Assembly: GCF_028747205.1 (NCBI RefSeq)
Contig: NZ_CP112880.1
Location: 496,001 to 560,000 of the forward strand
DNA length: 64,000 nucleotides
Direction of reading: 5' to 3'
DNA from: Streptomyces sp. CA-278952
GTDB lineage: Bacteria; Actinomycetota; Actinomycetes; Streptomycetales; Streptomycetaceae
The translations under genes and the position numbers were made by a program. Below are positions 1-8,338 of the stretch, in pieces (the stretch's first letter is position 1; every line of letters starts with the position of its first letter). The notes under the pieces were generated by a model. The model was not told the origin of the DNA, searched no databases, and saw nothing but the letters and a program-made list of their open reading frames with translations.

Positions 1-1
1 G

Positions 2-787
2 CCGGACGACGTCCTGATTCCCGGTGGCCCGTTCACGATGGGGACCTCCGCCGAGCCGTGGGCCCTGGACAACGAACGGCCCGCGCACCGGTGCGACGTG
101 CCGGCGTTCCGTCTGGACACCTCGCCGGTCACCTGTGGTGCCTACCTCCGCTTCATCGAGGACGGCGGGTACCGGCAGAGGCGCTGGTGGGCGCCCGAGG
201 GCTGGGCCATGGTCCGTGAACACGACCTGGCCGCACCGCTGTTCTGGCGGCGGGAGGCGGGAGCGTGGCTGCGCCGCCGGTTCGGGGTGACCGAGCTGGT
301 GCCGGAGGACGAGCCGGTGCTGCACGTCAGCTGGTACGAGGCGGACGCGTACGCCCGCTGGGCGGGGCGGCGGCTGCCCACGGAGAGCGAGTGGGAGAAG
401 GCCGCCCGTCACGATCCGGCCTCCGGCCGCTCCCGGCGCTACCCGTGGGGCGACGAGGACCCGACGCCCGAGCGGGCCAACCTGGGCCAGCGCCACCTGC
501 GTCCGGCACGGTCCGGCGCGTATCCGGCGGGCCGTTCGCCCGCCGGGGCCGGGCAGTTGATCGGTGACGTGTGGGAGTGGACCTCCAGCGACTTCCAGCC
601 CTATCCGGGGTTCGTGGCGTTTCCCTACCGCGAGTACTCGGAAGTGTTCTTCGGGCCGGGGCACAAGGTGCTGCGCGGCGGCTCGTTCGCCGTGGGCGAG
701 GTCGCCTGCCGGGGCACCTTCCGCAACTGGGACCTTCCGGTGCGGCGGCAGATCTTCTCCGGATTCCGCACCGCGAGGGATGCCTGA
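2..787 (+). CDS. egtB: EgtB, hercynylcysteine sulfoxide synthase (5'-truncated by window edge)
   Basis: This is the C-terminal part of the iron-dependent enzyme that joins gamma-glutamylcysteine to hercynine in ergothioneine biosynthesis. About 261 residues are visible, and the reading frame is open from base 2, so the true start lies outside the window. The visible part is the FGE-sulfatase (formylglycine-generating-enzyme-like) fold: it opens with PGGPFTMGTS and carries GDVWEWTSS and LRGGSF, which are typical of EgtB. The N-terminal DinB-like domain, which supplies the iron ligands in the family, is not in the window. Its stop overlaps the egtC start (TGATG). The order egtB-egtC-egtD supports the call over a generic SUMF1 protein. 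Confidence 0.93.
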   Translation, partial: PDDVLIPGGPFTMGTSAEPWALDNERPAHRCDVPAFRLDTSPVTCGAYLRFIEDGGYRQRRWWAPEGWAMVREHDLAAPLFWRREAGAWLRRRFGVTELVPEDEPVLHVSWYEADAYARWAGRRLPTESEWEKAARHDPASGRSRRYPWGDEDPTPERANLGQRHLRPARSGAYPAGRSPAGAGQLIGDVWEWTSSDFQPYPGFVAFPYREYSEVFFGPGHKVLRGGSFAVGEVACRGTFRNWDLPVRRQIFSGFRTARDA

Positions 788-1542
788 TGTGCCGTCACAT
801 CGCCTATGTGGGCGAGCCGGTGGCGCTCGGAGAGATTCTGCTGCGGCCTCCGCACGCCTTGGTGCGGCAGTCCTGGGCGCCGCGCCGCCAGCGCTTCGGC
901 ACGGTGAACGCGGATGGTTTCGGGGTCGGTTGGTACGCGGAGGGGGACCCGCTGCCCGGACGCTACCGCCGCCAGGGACCGATATGGGGCGACGAGACCT
1001 TCACCGATCTGGCCCGGGTGGTACGCAGCACCGCGCTGCTGGCCGCCGTACGGGATGCCACCGAGGCGGGTGCGGACGGGGAGGCCGCGGCCGCGCCGTA
1101 CACCGCCGGGCGGCAGTTGTTCAGCCACAACGGGATGGTGCGGGGCTGGCCCGGCTCACTCGCCGACGCGGCCGCGGCCCTGCCCGCCGAGAGACTCCTG
1201 TCGCTGGCCGCCCGTAACGACTCGGCGCTGATCTGGGCGCTGATCCGCCACCGGACCGACGCGGGGGACGATGTGCCGCGCGCCGTCGCGGAGACCGTGC
1301 GGGAGGTCGCGGCCGCCGCGCCCGGCTCCCGGCTGAATCTGCTCCTCACCGACGGGGAGACGATCACGGCGACCGCCTGGGGCGACACCCTCTGGTACCT
1401 CACGACACCGGGCCACCGCACCGCGGTCGCCTCGGAGCCGTACGACGACGACCCGCTCTGGCGCGAGGTCCCCGACCGCACGCTGCTGGTCGCGAGCTCC
1501 ACAGACGTCCTGCTCACCCCGCTCAAGGAGCCCACCGCGTGA
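787..1542 (+). CDS. egtC: EgtC, class II glutamine amidotransferase of ergothioneine synthesis
   Basis: EgtC removes the gamma-glutamyl group from the sulfoxide made by EgtB. The 251-residue protein begins MCRHIAY; Cys2 would be the N-terminal nucleophile after methionine removal, as in class II (Ntn) amidotransferases. Other family features are a conserved NADGFGVGWY stretch and FSHNG near residue 115. The ATG was chosen because it overlaps the egtB stop and places Cys at position 2; the frame is open further upstream, but that part is noise. The stop overlaps the egtD GTG, so translational coupling through egtBCD is likely. Confidence 0.93.
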   Translation: MCRHIAYVGEPVALGEILLRPPHALVRQSWAPRRQRFGTVNADGFGVGWYAEGDPLPGRYRRQGPIWGDETFTDLARVVRSTALLAAVRDATEAGADGEAAAAPYTAGRQLFSHNGMVRGWPGSLADAAAALPAERLLSLAARNDSALIWALIRHRTDAGDDVPRAVAETVREVAAAAPGSRLNLLLTDGETITATAWGDTLWYLTTPGHRTAVASEPYDDDPLWREVPDRTLLVASSTDVLLTPLKEPTA

Positions 1543-2501
1543 GTCCCTTCCTGCTGACCCGCACCCTGCCGGTGGACGCGACGGACGCGGCGCTGCGCGC
1601 CGACGTCCTCAGCGGCCTGACCCGGCATCCCAAGACCCTGCCGCCGAAGTGGTTCTACGACGCCCGCGGCAGCGAGCTGTTCGAGGAGATCACCCGGCTG
1701 CCGGAGTACTACCCGACCCGCGCGGAGCGGGAGATTCTTCAGGCGCGTGCCGAGGAGATCGCCGCGTCGTCGGGCGCCCGGACGGTGATCGAGCTGGGCT
1801 CGGGGTCGTCCGAGAAGACCCGTCATCTGCTGGACGTGCTCCCCGGGTTGCACAGTTACGTCCCCGTGGACGTGAGCGAGAGCGCGCTGACGGGGGCGGC
1901 CGAGTCGCTGCTCGCCGAGCACCCGGGGCTGTCCGTCCACGCGCTGATCGCGGACTTCACCGGGGGCCTGGCCCTGCCGGGGACACCGGGGCCCCGGCTG
2001 GTGGTGTTCCTGGGGGGCACGATCGGCAATCTGCTGCCGGAGGAGCGGGCGGCGTTCCTCCGGTCGGTGCGCTTGCTGCTCTCGCCCGGTGACGCGCTGC
2101 TCCTCGGCACGGACCTGGTGAAGGACGAGGAGACGCTGGTGGCCGCGTACGACGACGCGGCCGGGGTGACGGCGGCCTTCAACAAGAACGTCCTGAATGT
2201 CGTCAACCGTGAGCTGGGGGCCGATTTCCCGCTCGACGAGTTCGATCACCTCGCGGTGTGGAATCCGCGGGAACGCTGGATCGAGATGCGGCTGCGGGCC
2301 CGTCGGGCGCTGAGCGTCAAGATCCGGGAGCTGGACCTCGTGGTGCCGTTCGAGGCCGGCGAGGAGCTGCGTACGGAGGTGTCGGCGAAGTTCCGGCAGG
2401 AGGACGTCCGTGCGGAGCTGGCCGTTGCCGGCATGCGGCTGACTCAGTGGTGGACGGACTCGGCGGGGCGGTTCGCCCTGTCGCTGGCCACGGCGGTCTG
2501 A
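1539..2501 (+). CDS. egtD: EgtD, L-histidine N-alpha-methyltransferase
   Basis: EgtD trimethylates histidine to hercynine with SAM, the first step of ergothioneine synthesis. The 320-residue length is normal for the family. The SAM-binding glycine-rich stretch VIELGSGSSEKT lies near residue 85, and FLGGTIGNL near residue 150 is typical of the DUF2260/EgtD fold. It starts at GTG in a GTGA overlap with egtC. The 3' end overlaps the convergent acyltransferase gene by 58 bp. EgtA, the usual fourth member, is not in the window and presumably lies upstream of base 1. Confidence 0.93.
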   Translation: MSPFLLTRTLPVDATDAALRADVLSGLTRHPKTLPPKWFYDARGSELFEEITRLPEYYPTRAEREILQARAEEIAASSGARTVIELGSGSSEKTRHLLDVLPGLHSYVPVDVSESALTGAAESLLAEHPGLSVHALIADFTGGLALPGTPGPRLVVFLGGTIGNLLPEERAAFLRSVRLLLSPGDALLLGTDLVKDEETLVAAYDDAAGVTAAFNKNVLNVVNRELGADFPLDEFDHLAVWNPRERWIEMRLRARRALSVKIRELDLVVPFEAGEELRTEVSAKFRQEDVRAELAVAGMRLTQWWTDSAGRFALSLATAV

Positions 2502-3340
2502 CGGGACCGGAGCACGCCTCCGGGTTCGAGGACGGCCGCTCGTGCTCTGCGGGCCAGAGCGCGGCGGCCGTCCTCGCCGTCCACGGGGATCGGCGCGAGG
2601 ACGTCGATCCGGGCGGTGAGCCCGGCCGCCCGCACCACCCGCCACAGGGAGACGGCGAGCGGGTCGGTCCCGACGAACGCGACGGCTCCCGCGGCCGGTG
2701 GGGAGCGGTGCTCCGCGGTGTGGTGCTCCACGGTGCCGTAGGCGATGCGGACCGGCCTCACCGTCGCGCCGGCGTCGATCGCCGCCTGGAAGACGGCGGG
2801 CCGGAAAGCGCCACCGTCCCGTCCGCACCAGGTGCTGCCCTCGGGGAAGACCACGACCCGGGAGCCGGAACGCAGGGCCGCGGCGACGGCCCGTACGGCG
2901 GCGGGCAGGGCGCGCAGCCGGTCGCGCTCGATGAACAGGGTGCCGCCGAGCGCGGCGACGGGGCCGAGCAGGGGCCAGCGCCGGATCTCGCTCTTGGCGA
3001 CCATCCGGCCGGGCAGTACGGAGGCGATCAGCGGGATGTCGAGCCAGGAGATGTGGTTGGCGACGACGAGTTCGCCGCCCGTGGCGGTCTCCGGAGCATG
3101 CCGCCGCACGGTGACGCGTACGCCGAAGGCCCGGGGGACGGCGCGCGCCCAGCGCCGCGTCAGGCGACGCCGCGGGGCGGGCCCGAGCAGCCGTACCAGC
3201 GGGACACAGGCCACCCCCAGCATGACCAGTCCGCAGCCGGCCAGCAGCATGAGGGCGGCGGGCAGGGAAGCGCGTACGGCCCCGCTGTGCCGGGCGCAGC
3301 CGGCCGGGGTACACGGGGCGACGGGCAGCCAGAGGCTCAT
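2444..3340 (-). CDS. PlsC-type lysophospholipid / lyso-ornithine-lipid acyltransferase
   Basis: This 298-residue membrane-associated acyltransferase would acylate a lyso-lipid. It has an N-terminal hydrophobic helix at about residues 25-52. The acceptor motif HX4D (NHISWLD, His96/Asp101) and the block FPEGST (165-170) are both intact. Its start overlaps the stop of the upstream GNAT-fold acyltransferase gene by 4 bp. Pairing a GNAT N-acyltransferase with a PlsC-type O-acyltransferase is the arrangement of ornithine-lipid genes (OlsB then OlsA), so the substrate is more likely lyso-ornithine lipid than lysophosphatidate. That assignment is inferred from context. Confidence 0.85.
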   Translation of the reverse strand: MSLWLPVAPCTPAGCARHSGAVRASLPAALMLLAGCGLVMLGVACVPLVRLLGPAPRRRLTRRWARAVPRAFGVRVTVRRHAPETATGGELVVANHISWLDIPLIASVLPGRMVAKSEIRRWPLLGPVAALGGTLFIERDRLRALPAAVRAVAAALRSGSRVVVFPEGSTWCGRDGGAFRPAVFQAAIDAGATVRPVRIAYGTVEHHTAEHRSPPAAGAVAFVGTDPLAVSLWRVVRAAGLTARIDVLAPIPVDGEDGRRALARRARAAVLEPGGVLRSRQTAVASDRANRPAESVHH

Positions 3341-4137
3341 CGCAACGGGGCCAGGGAGAGGAAGTGGCGCAGGTAGCGCGGGTCGGTGCGGCGCAGCGAG
3401 AGCAGGACGTACAGGTCGGCGACGTTGAAGTCGGGGTCGTACGCCGGGGCTCCGCAGATCTGGGCGCCGAGCCGGAGGTAGCCGCGCAGCAGGGGCGGGA
3501 GTTCAGCCCGGGAGCCGGCTTCCGTGCCGTGCGCGGCGGAGTCCCAGAGCCGGTGCGGGGTGACCCAGTACTTCTCCGGCGCGAGGTGGCTCGCGCGAAC
3601 GGTGTTCCAGCTCCGGGCGGCGCTCGCGCCCCCGTCGGCAAGCGGGAGGGAGCAGCAGCCCGCGATCCAGGTGTGGCCGGTGCGCTCCATGTACCGGGCG
3701 AGTCCGGCCCAGACGAGGGCGATGACCGCGCCGTCGCGGTGTGCGGGGTGGACGCAGGAACGGCCGACCTCGACGAGGTCGTCGCGGATCGGAGCGAGCC
3801 GGGTGAGGTCGAACTCGCTCTCCGCGTAGAGGCGTCCGGCGATCCGGGCCCGGTCCGGCGGCAGCAGCCGGTAGGTGGCGACGACGTCCCCGGTGCCGGT
3901 CTCGCGGACCAGCAGGTGGTCGCAGTACGCGTCGAAGGCGTCGCTGTCCAGGCCGGGTTCGGGCCCTTCCAGCCGGGCTCCGAGTTCCCCGGCGAACACG
4001 AGGTGGCGCAGGCGCTGGGCGGCTCGTACGTCTTCCCGGCAGGTGGCGAGGGAGACCCGGTAGGCCGGTTCCGGGGCGCCGGCGGAGGCGGGGAGCGGGG
4101 CGGAGGCGGGGAGCGGGGCGACGGGCAGCACGGTCAT
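3337..4137 (-). CDS. OlsB-like GNAT-fold N-acyltransferase
   Basis: The protein resembles the acyl-ACP-dependent N-acyltransferases (OlsB and hemolysin-like family) that make lyso-ornithine lipid or related N-acyl amino acids. Recognisable stretches are RLRHLVFAGELGARL, an aspartate-rich DAYCDHLLVRE and VEVGRSCVHPAHRDG, which belong to the CoA/ACP-binding fold. The ATG at 4137 was chosen because GGAGA lies six bases upstream; a GTG at 4221 would add 28 residues but has no good ribosome site. The N-terminus contains two repeats of PLPASAPLPASA type, encoded by a short tandem duplication near 4083-4116. It is coupled to the PlsC-type gene downstream. Confidence 0.8.
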   Translation of the reverse strand: MTVLPVAPLPASAPLPASAGAPEPAYRVSLATCREDVRAAQRLRHLVFAGELGARLEGPEPGLDSDAFDAYCDHLLVRETGTGDVVATYRLLPPDRARIAGRLYAESEFDLTRLAPIRDDLVEVGRSCVHPAHRDGAVIALVWAGLARYMERTGHTWIAGCCSLPLADGGASAARSWNTVRASHLAPEKYWVTPHRLWDSAAHGTEAGSRAELPPLLRGYLRLGAQICGAPAYDPDFNVADLYVLLSLRRTDPRYLRHFLSLAPLR

Positions 4138-4304
4138 GGCGGTCTCCGGGGACGGAAGAGTGAGGGGCGCTGCCGGGCTGTCGCGGGGTGCGACGGCCCG
4201 GCCCCTTACTTCTTCCGTCACCGGCTGGATTCGACGTGACCGCTGTGGGGAGCGGGGATGTGCGACGGCTGAATCCCCAGGGACACGATGCCCCGGGGAC
4301 TCCT

Positions 4305-4422
4305 GTCGCGTGGGCTCCGTGCCGCGTGGGCTCCGTGCCGCGTGGGCTCCGTGCCGCGTGGAGTCTGTCTTCGTCTTCCGTGGAGTCCGTCTTCCGTGGA
4401 GTCCGTCTTCCGTGGACTCCCT
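4305..4422. repeat. 16-bp tandem repeat (minisatellite) after the sugar-binding protein gene
   Basis: Seven 16-base units begin at 4305, 4321, 4337, 4353, 4375, 4391 and 4407, with a 6-base insertion at 4369-4374. The first four follow GCCGCGTGGGCTCCGT; the last three follow CTTCCGTGGAGTCCGT. The core CGTGG(G/A)(C/G)TCCGT is common to both. The array starts 11 bp beyond the stop codon of the minus-strand lipoprotein gene. No coding function is apparent. Confidence 0.9.
4398..4420 (-). terminator. Possible hairpin terminator built from repeat units
   Basis: GGAGTCC (4398-4404) can pair with GGACTCC (4414-4420) around a 9-base loop. A single variant base in the last repeat unit (GGACTCC instead of GGAGTCC) creates the complementarity. 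It lies just after the stop of the lipoprotein gene. There is no T-tract, which is usual for Streptomyces terminators. Confidence 0.4.
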
Positions 4423-4432
4423 CCGGGTGGGA

Positions 4433-5686
4433 TCAGCCGCTGCCGGCGAGCATGGCGGTGATGCGCTCGGATGCGGCCTTGGCCTCGCGGGCCGGGTCGC
4501 CGCCCTCGAGTACGGCCGTCATGTAGGGCTTGATCGGGTTCTCCGCCTCGACCCTGGCCCACTGGGGCGAGTTGGGGGTGGCGCGGCCGCGGGTGGCGCC
4601 TTCGGCCATCGCCGCGGTGCCCTCGTCGCCCTCGATGACATGGGCGAGGCTCGGCTTGTTGGGGACGTAGCTCATGCCCCGGGCGAGCTCCGTCTGCCAC
4701 TTCTCGCTCGCCAGCGCCTTGACGACGGCGATGCCGGCGGTGCGTTCGTCGGCCTTCTTCGGGACGATGAGGTCGGAGCCGCCGGTGAAGACCGAGCCGG
4801 GGGCTTTCGAGGACTTGCCGGGAATGGGGAAGTAGCCGAGCTTTCCCTTGAGTTCGGGATTCTTCTGCTCGATGAGCGCGGCACTGCCCGGAGTCGAGAT
4901 GATCTGCGCGACGTCACCCTTGGCGAAGACGTCGGTCTGCGGGGGCTTCTCCTCGTCGGCGTCCGTGGGTCCGTCGCCGAGCGCCTGCAGTTCCTGGTAG
5001 AACTCCATGCCCGCCAGGGCCTCCGGAGTGTCCAGGGCGCCCTGCCAGTCGCCGCCGTTCTCGTCGGCGAGTTCCCCGCCCTCGTCCCAGATGAAGCCGG
5101 CGAGCACGTACCAGTTCTGACCGGCCAGGTAGATGCCCTGGTTGCCCGCCCCGTTGAGCTTCTCGGTGGCGGCGATCCACTCGTCGCGCGTCTTCGGGAC
5201 GGAGTCGATGCCCGCCTCCTCGAAGATCTCCTTGTTGTAGATCACCACCCGGTTGGCCGCGTACCAGGGGATGCCGTACTGCACGCCGTTGATGCTGCCG
5301 GGCTGGGCCAGGCCGGGCAGCCAGTCCTCGCTGCCCAGATCGCGCATCGACTCGAGGGTCAGATCGCGCAGGCCGCCGCTCTCCGCGTACTGCGCGACCT
5401 GCGTGTTGCCGACCTCGATCACGTCCGGGGCGTCGCCCTCCAGCGCGGAGAGAACCTTGGGTCCGATGCCGCTCCACTCCTGGATCTTGAAGTCCAGCTC
5501 GATCGAGGGGTTCTCCTCCTCGTACGAGCGGGTGAACTTGTCCAGGAAGCCGGGCGAGACGCTGTCCTTCATCAGCCAGACCGTCACCGTGCGGTCACCG
5601 CTGCCCGAACCCGGTATGAAGCCGCATCCACCGAGTGCGACGGACGAGACAAGCGCGATGGCTCCGGCCAGTATGCGGTTTTTCAC
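4433..5686 (-). CDS. Extracellular sugar-binding lipoprotein (ABC importer family 1), orphan
   Basis: A secreted solute-binding lipoprotein of about 417 residues. The lipobox is LGGC near residue 22, after a hydrophobic signal segment. The mature part has the family 1 pattern: VTVWLMKD at the start, a DAPDVIEVGNTQV block and YGIPWYAANRVVIYNK. The GTG at 5686 was chosen because it directly precedes a standard lipoprotein signal and has AAGGTG upstream; the frame is open to 5758 without signal character. No permease or ATPase gene is adjacent, so it must work with components encoded elsewhere. The substrate is unknown; a DasR-like box upstream hints at amino sugars. Confidence 0.85.
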   Translation of the reverse strand: MKNRILAGAIALVSSVALGGCGFIPGSGSGDRTVTVWLMKDSVSPGFLDKFTRSYEEENPSIELDFKIQEWSGIGPKVLSALEGDAPDVIEVGNTQVAQYAESGGLRDLTLESMRDLGSEDWLPGLAQPGSINGVQYGIPWYAANRVVIYNKEIFEEAGIDSVPKTRDEWIAATEKLNGAGNQGIYLAGQNWYVLAGFIWDEGGELADENGGDWQGALDTPEALAGMEFYQELQALGDGPTDADEEKPPQTDVFAKGDVAQIISTPGSAALIEQKNPELKGKLGYFPIPGKSSKAPGSVFTGGSDLIVPKKADERTAGIAVVKALASEKWQTELARGMSYVPNKPSLAHVIEGDEGTAAMAEGATRGRATPNSPQWARVEAENPIKPYMTAVLEGGDPAREAKAASERITAMLAGSG

Positions 5687-5776
5687 GTGGTCACCTTCTG
5701 CGAAACGGCACAACGAAATCGGGACCCGGTGTGGGGGGATTGCGGGCGGTGCTCGCACGGGTGGTTGGCTGAATTT

Positions 5777-5788
5777 TGGTATGGACCA
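5777..5788. promoter_or_regulatory. Possible DasR-like (dre) operator
   Basis: The inverted repeat TGGT-ATGG-ACCA lies about 90 bp upstream of the sugar-binding lipoprotein start. Read on the minus strand it is TGGTCCATACCA, matching the Streptomyces dre consensus TGGTCTAGACCA at 10 of 12 positions as recalled. It lies between the divergent lipoprotein and dodecin genes. Assignment to DasR, rather than another GntR regulator, is inference. Confidence 0.4.
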
Positions 5789-5889
5789 TTCAGTAGGTCA
5801 AGGCGGACACCCGTCCCGATTCGCCCCATCCTCCCCCTCGCGGGAGAGCTCGGATTGGGGCAACGTGGTCCCAGGAGAGGAGACAAACA

Positions 5890-6105
5890 ATGGCGAATCA
5901 CACCTATCGGGTCACCGAGATCGTAGGAACCTCCGAGGAGGGCATCGACGAGGCGATCCGGAACGGCGTCGCAAGAGCGGCGGAAACGTTGCACAATCTC
6001 GATTGGTTCGAGATTAATCAAGTGCGGGGCCATATCGAAGATGGCCGAATCGCGCACTACCAGGTAGGCCTGAAGGTGGGCTTCCGGCTCGACGAAAGTG
6101 CCTGA
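5890..6105 (+). CDS. Dodecin family flavin-binding protein
   Basis: Dodecins form dodecameric shells that bind flavin. The 71-residue length and the sequence (YRVTEIVGTSEEGIDEAI, then LDWFEINQVRG and YQVGLKVGFRL) match the family along the full length; the conserved Trp at about residue 40 normally stacks on the flavin. The start is preceded by GGAGAGGAG, a strong ribosome site. The stop abuts the convergent HAD gene with no gap. Confidence 0.92.
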   Translation: MANHTYRVTEIVGTSEEGIDEAIRNGVARAAETLHNLDWFEINQVRGHIEDGRIAHYQVGLKVGFRLDESA

Positions 6106-6594
6106 TCAGGTACGCCCCTCGCGTTCCTGGGCATCCTTCAGCACCGCCGACGGGTCTGCCCAGCGGGCCCGCACCACAGTAAATCCGGCCACCTGGGCCG
6201 CGTCGCAGACCAGCTCGTCGTCGTCCACGAGCATGCGCACCTGCCCCTTCCGCCCCAGCCGCCGGAGGACGTCCAGCTTCGTCCGGCGTGCGGGGCGCCG
6301 GTCGTCGTTGCGCCGCATGAACAGCGTGCCCTCGGGCAGCCCCTGACGGCTCAGCCAGCGCACGGTGTCACGACGGCACCGCTCGGGCCGTCCGGTCAGA
6401 TAGACGATGGCGCACTCCTCGGCGCTCGCGAGCACCATCCGCACGCCCTCCGCGAGCGGCGGGTCGTCCACGGCCGCGGCGAAGAAGCCGGCCCAGTCGC
6501 GCTGCGGGCCTTCCAGGAAGTGCTGCCGGTGGGCGGTGTCCGCGAGCGTGCCGTCCAGGTCGAATACGGCCAGCGGCCGTGCGTCGTTGTCCAC
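6106..6594 (-). CDS. HAD-family phosphatase, polynucleotide kinase 3'-phosphatase-like
   Basis: A 162-residue hydrolase of the haloacid dehalogenase superfamily. Motif I is VFDLDGTLAD near residue 12 with both catalytic aspartates, motif II is the Thr in IVYLTGRPE, and motif IV is LVDDDELV. The LTGRPERCRRDT and KLDVLRRL blocks resemble the phosphatase domain of bacterial polynucleotide kinases, but no kinase domain is present, so it is a stand-alone phosphatase. It starts at GTG. The physiological substrate is unknown. Confidence 0.8.
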   Translation of the reverse strand: MDNDARPLAVFDLDGTLADTAHRQHFLEGPQRDWAGFFAAAVDDPPLAEGVRMVLASAEECAIVYLTGRPERCRRDTVRWLSRQGLPEGTLFMRRNDDRRPARRTKLDVLRRLGRKGQVRMLVDDDELVCDAAQVAGFTVVRARWADPSAVLKDAQEREGRT

Positions 6595-6717
6595 GCCCCC
6601 AGCTTAGGAAGCCCGTCGGCCCCCGGCGTCGGCCGCCGTCGCGCGGAGATCCTGGGAGAGCCGCGGCGTTCGCGGGAATCCTGGGAGAGCGGCGGTGTTG
6701 AAGGGAGCGTGAGCTCT

Positions 6718-7761
6718 GTGATCGCCTCGACCCGCTTCTCCGTCCTGGACCGTTCCCGCACCCGTGAGGGGCACGACGCCTCACGGGCGCTGCGCGACAC
6801 CGTCGACCTGGCCCGGGAGGCGGAGGCGCTCGGCTTCCACCGTTTCTGGGTCTCCGAGCACCACGGCGTGCCCGGGGTCGCGGGGTCCGCGCCGACGGTG
6901 CTGGCCGCCGCTGTCGCCGCCGCGACCTCCACCATCCGGGTCGGCACCGGCGGGGTGATGCTGCCCAACCACCGGCCGCTGGTCGTCGCCGAGCAGTTCG
7001 GGGTGCTCGCCTCCCTCTTTCCCGGTCGGATCGACATGGGGCTCGGCCGCTCCGTGGGGTTCACCGACGGCGTCCGCCGGGCGCTCGGCCACGGCAAGGA
7101 GGACGCCGAGGACTTCCCCGGGCGGCTCACCGAACTGCTCGGCTGGATCGACGGCACCCAGCAGGTGCACCCCGGGGTACACGCCCGTCCGGCGGAGGGC
7201 CTGCGCATCCCCGCTTACGTCCTGGCGATCGGGGAGGGCGCGTCGGTCGCCGCGGCCGCCGGGCTCCCCCTCGTCATCGGCGATCTGCGCGGCCGGGAGA
7301 AGGTGCTGCGCGCCATCGAGGTCTACCGCCGCGACTTCCGCCCCTCCGCCCGCGCCGAGCGGCCCGAGGTGATCGTCGCGGGCACGGTGGCCGTCGCCGG
7401 CACCGAGGAGGCGGCCCGCCGACTGCTCGTACCGGAGGCGTGGGCCATGGCGTACTCCCGTACGCGTGGAGACTTTCCGCCGCTGGCCCCGGCCGAGCGC
7501 GTCGAGGCCCTCGCCATGACGGCCAAGGAACGGAGGCTGTACGAGCGGGGGCTGGACGGCCATGTCCACGGCACCGAGGACCAGGTGGCAGGTCAGCTGG
7601 AGCGGGCGATCGAGGAAACCGGGGCGGACGAGGTGCTCGTCACGACCAGTACGTACGACCGGGAGGGTTTGGTGGACTCGCTGCGGCGGCTCTCCCGGAT
7701 CGTCCGGCCCCGGGACCGGGCCGACGGGCGTGCTCCGCTGCGGAGCCTCGACGTCCGATAG
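6718..7761 (+). CDS. LLM-class flavin-dependent oxidoreductase
   Basis: A bacterial-luciferase-fold FMN (or F420) oxidoreductase of about 347 residues. Diagnostic stretches are FSVLDRSRTREG at the start, GFHRFWVSEHHG, IRVGTGGVMLPNH and ASLFPGRIDMGLGRS. These match the widespread LLM subgroup whose members show MsnO8/luciferase-like similarity. The frame is open to 6520, but similarity begins at the GTG at 6718, with GGGAG 10 bases upstream. The next gene follows after 40 bp. The substrate cannot be read from sequence. Confidence 0.85.
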   Translation: MIASTRFSVLDRSRTREGHDASRALRDTVDLAREAEALGFHRFWVSEHHGVPGVAGSAPTVLAAAVAAATSTIRVGTGGVMLPNHRPLVVAEQFGVLASLFPGRIDMGLGRSVGFTDGVRRALGHGKEDAEDFPGRLTELLGWIDGTQQVHPGVHARPAEGLRIPAYVLAIGEGASVAAAAGLPLVIGDLRGREKVLRAIEVYRRDFRPSARAERPEVIVAGTVAVAGTEEAARRLLVPEAWAMAYSRTRGDFPPLAPAERVEALAMTAKERRLYERGLDGHVHGTEDQVAGQLERAIEETGADEVLVTTSTYDREGLVDSLRRLSRIVRPRDRADGRAPLRSLDVR

Positions 7762-7801
7762 CCGCCGGACCCGCCCGCGAGGATCGGGAACGCTGGGAGG
7801 C

Positions 7802-8236
7802 ATGACGCACTCTCCGACGACGGACTCCCGGGCGGTCCTCACCGCCATGTACACGGCCGAAGCACGCTATCTGGCGGCCGGCGGACCGGGCACGGCCTCC
7901 TTCGACCTCCTGGCGCCCTGCTTCGCACCCGATGTGGTCCTGCATCAGGCGGCGGGGCTCCCGTACGGCGGAGTCTGGCGCGGGCATCTCGGCATGGAGC
8001 GGTTCTTCCGGGCGATGAGCGACACCTGGTCCGAGTTCGAGCTGGTGGAACAGGTCTTTCTGGCCACCGGGGAGACCTCGGTGGTGCGCACGATCGTCCG
8101 CGCCGTGTCCCGGGCGACCGCGCGGGAGCTGACGTTCCCCATCCTGCAGACCCTCACCGTCCGGGACGGCCGGATCACCGAGGTGCGGCCGTTCTACTGG
8201 GACACCGAGGCCGTCACCCGCGCCTGCACACCGTGA
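7802..8236 (+). CDS. NTF2/SnoaL-like protein
   Basis: A 144-residue protein with the cone-shaped SnoaL/NTF2-like pattern: [15 protein letters not shown], then [32 protein letters not shown] and a terminal [17 protein letters not shown]. Such proteins may be isomerases, cyclases or ligand carriers; no catalytic assignment is possible. GGGAGG stands unusually close to the chosen ATG, and the in-frame ATG 16 codons later is an alternative. It probably shares a transcript with the LLM oxidoreductase. Confidence 0.75.
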   Translation: MTHSPTTDSRAVLTAMYTAEARYLAAGGPGTASFDLLAPCFAPDVVLHQAAGLPYGGVWRGHLGMERFFRAMSDTWSEFELVEQVFLATGETSVVRTIVRAVSRATARELTFPILQTLTVRDGRITEVRPFYWDTEAVTRACTP

Positions 8237-8279
8237 GGCGCGCGGCCGGATCCCAGGGGCCGCCGTCGGCGCCGACGCC

Positions 8280-8285
8280 TAGAAT
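8280..8285 (+). promoter_or_regulatory. Possible -10 box of the UvrA-like gene
   Basis: TAGAAT at 8280-8285 lies 54 bp before the chosen ATG, in the short gap after the NTF2-like gene. No good -35 box stands 17-18 bp upstream, so this is a weak prediction. Confidence 0.3.
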
Positions 8286-8338
8286 CGAACTGTTTGTCCC
8301 GCCAGGCGTCAGAACCCACCCGTACGGAGCCGAGCCCC

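Noticed and set aside
963..3641. An 892-codon minus-strand frame across egtC, egtD and the acyltransferases.
   Set aside because: Composition is Arg/Pro/Gly-biased and it conflicts with four genes that have clear motifs.
4138..4221. Upstream GTG start for the OlsB-like protein.
   Set aside because: No ribosome site, and the ATG at 4137 has GGAGA at good distance. It cannot be fully excluded.
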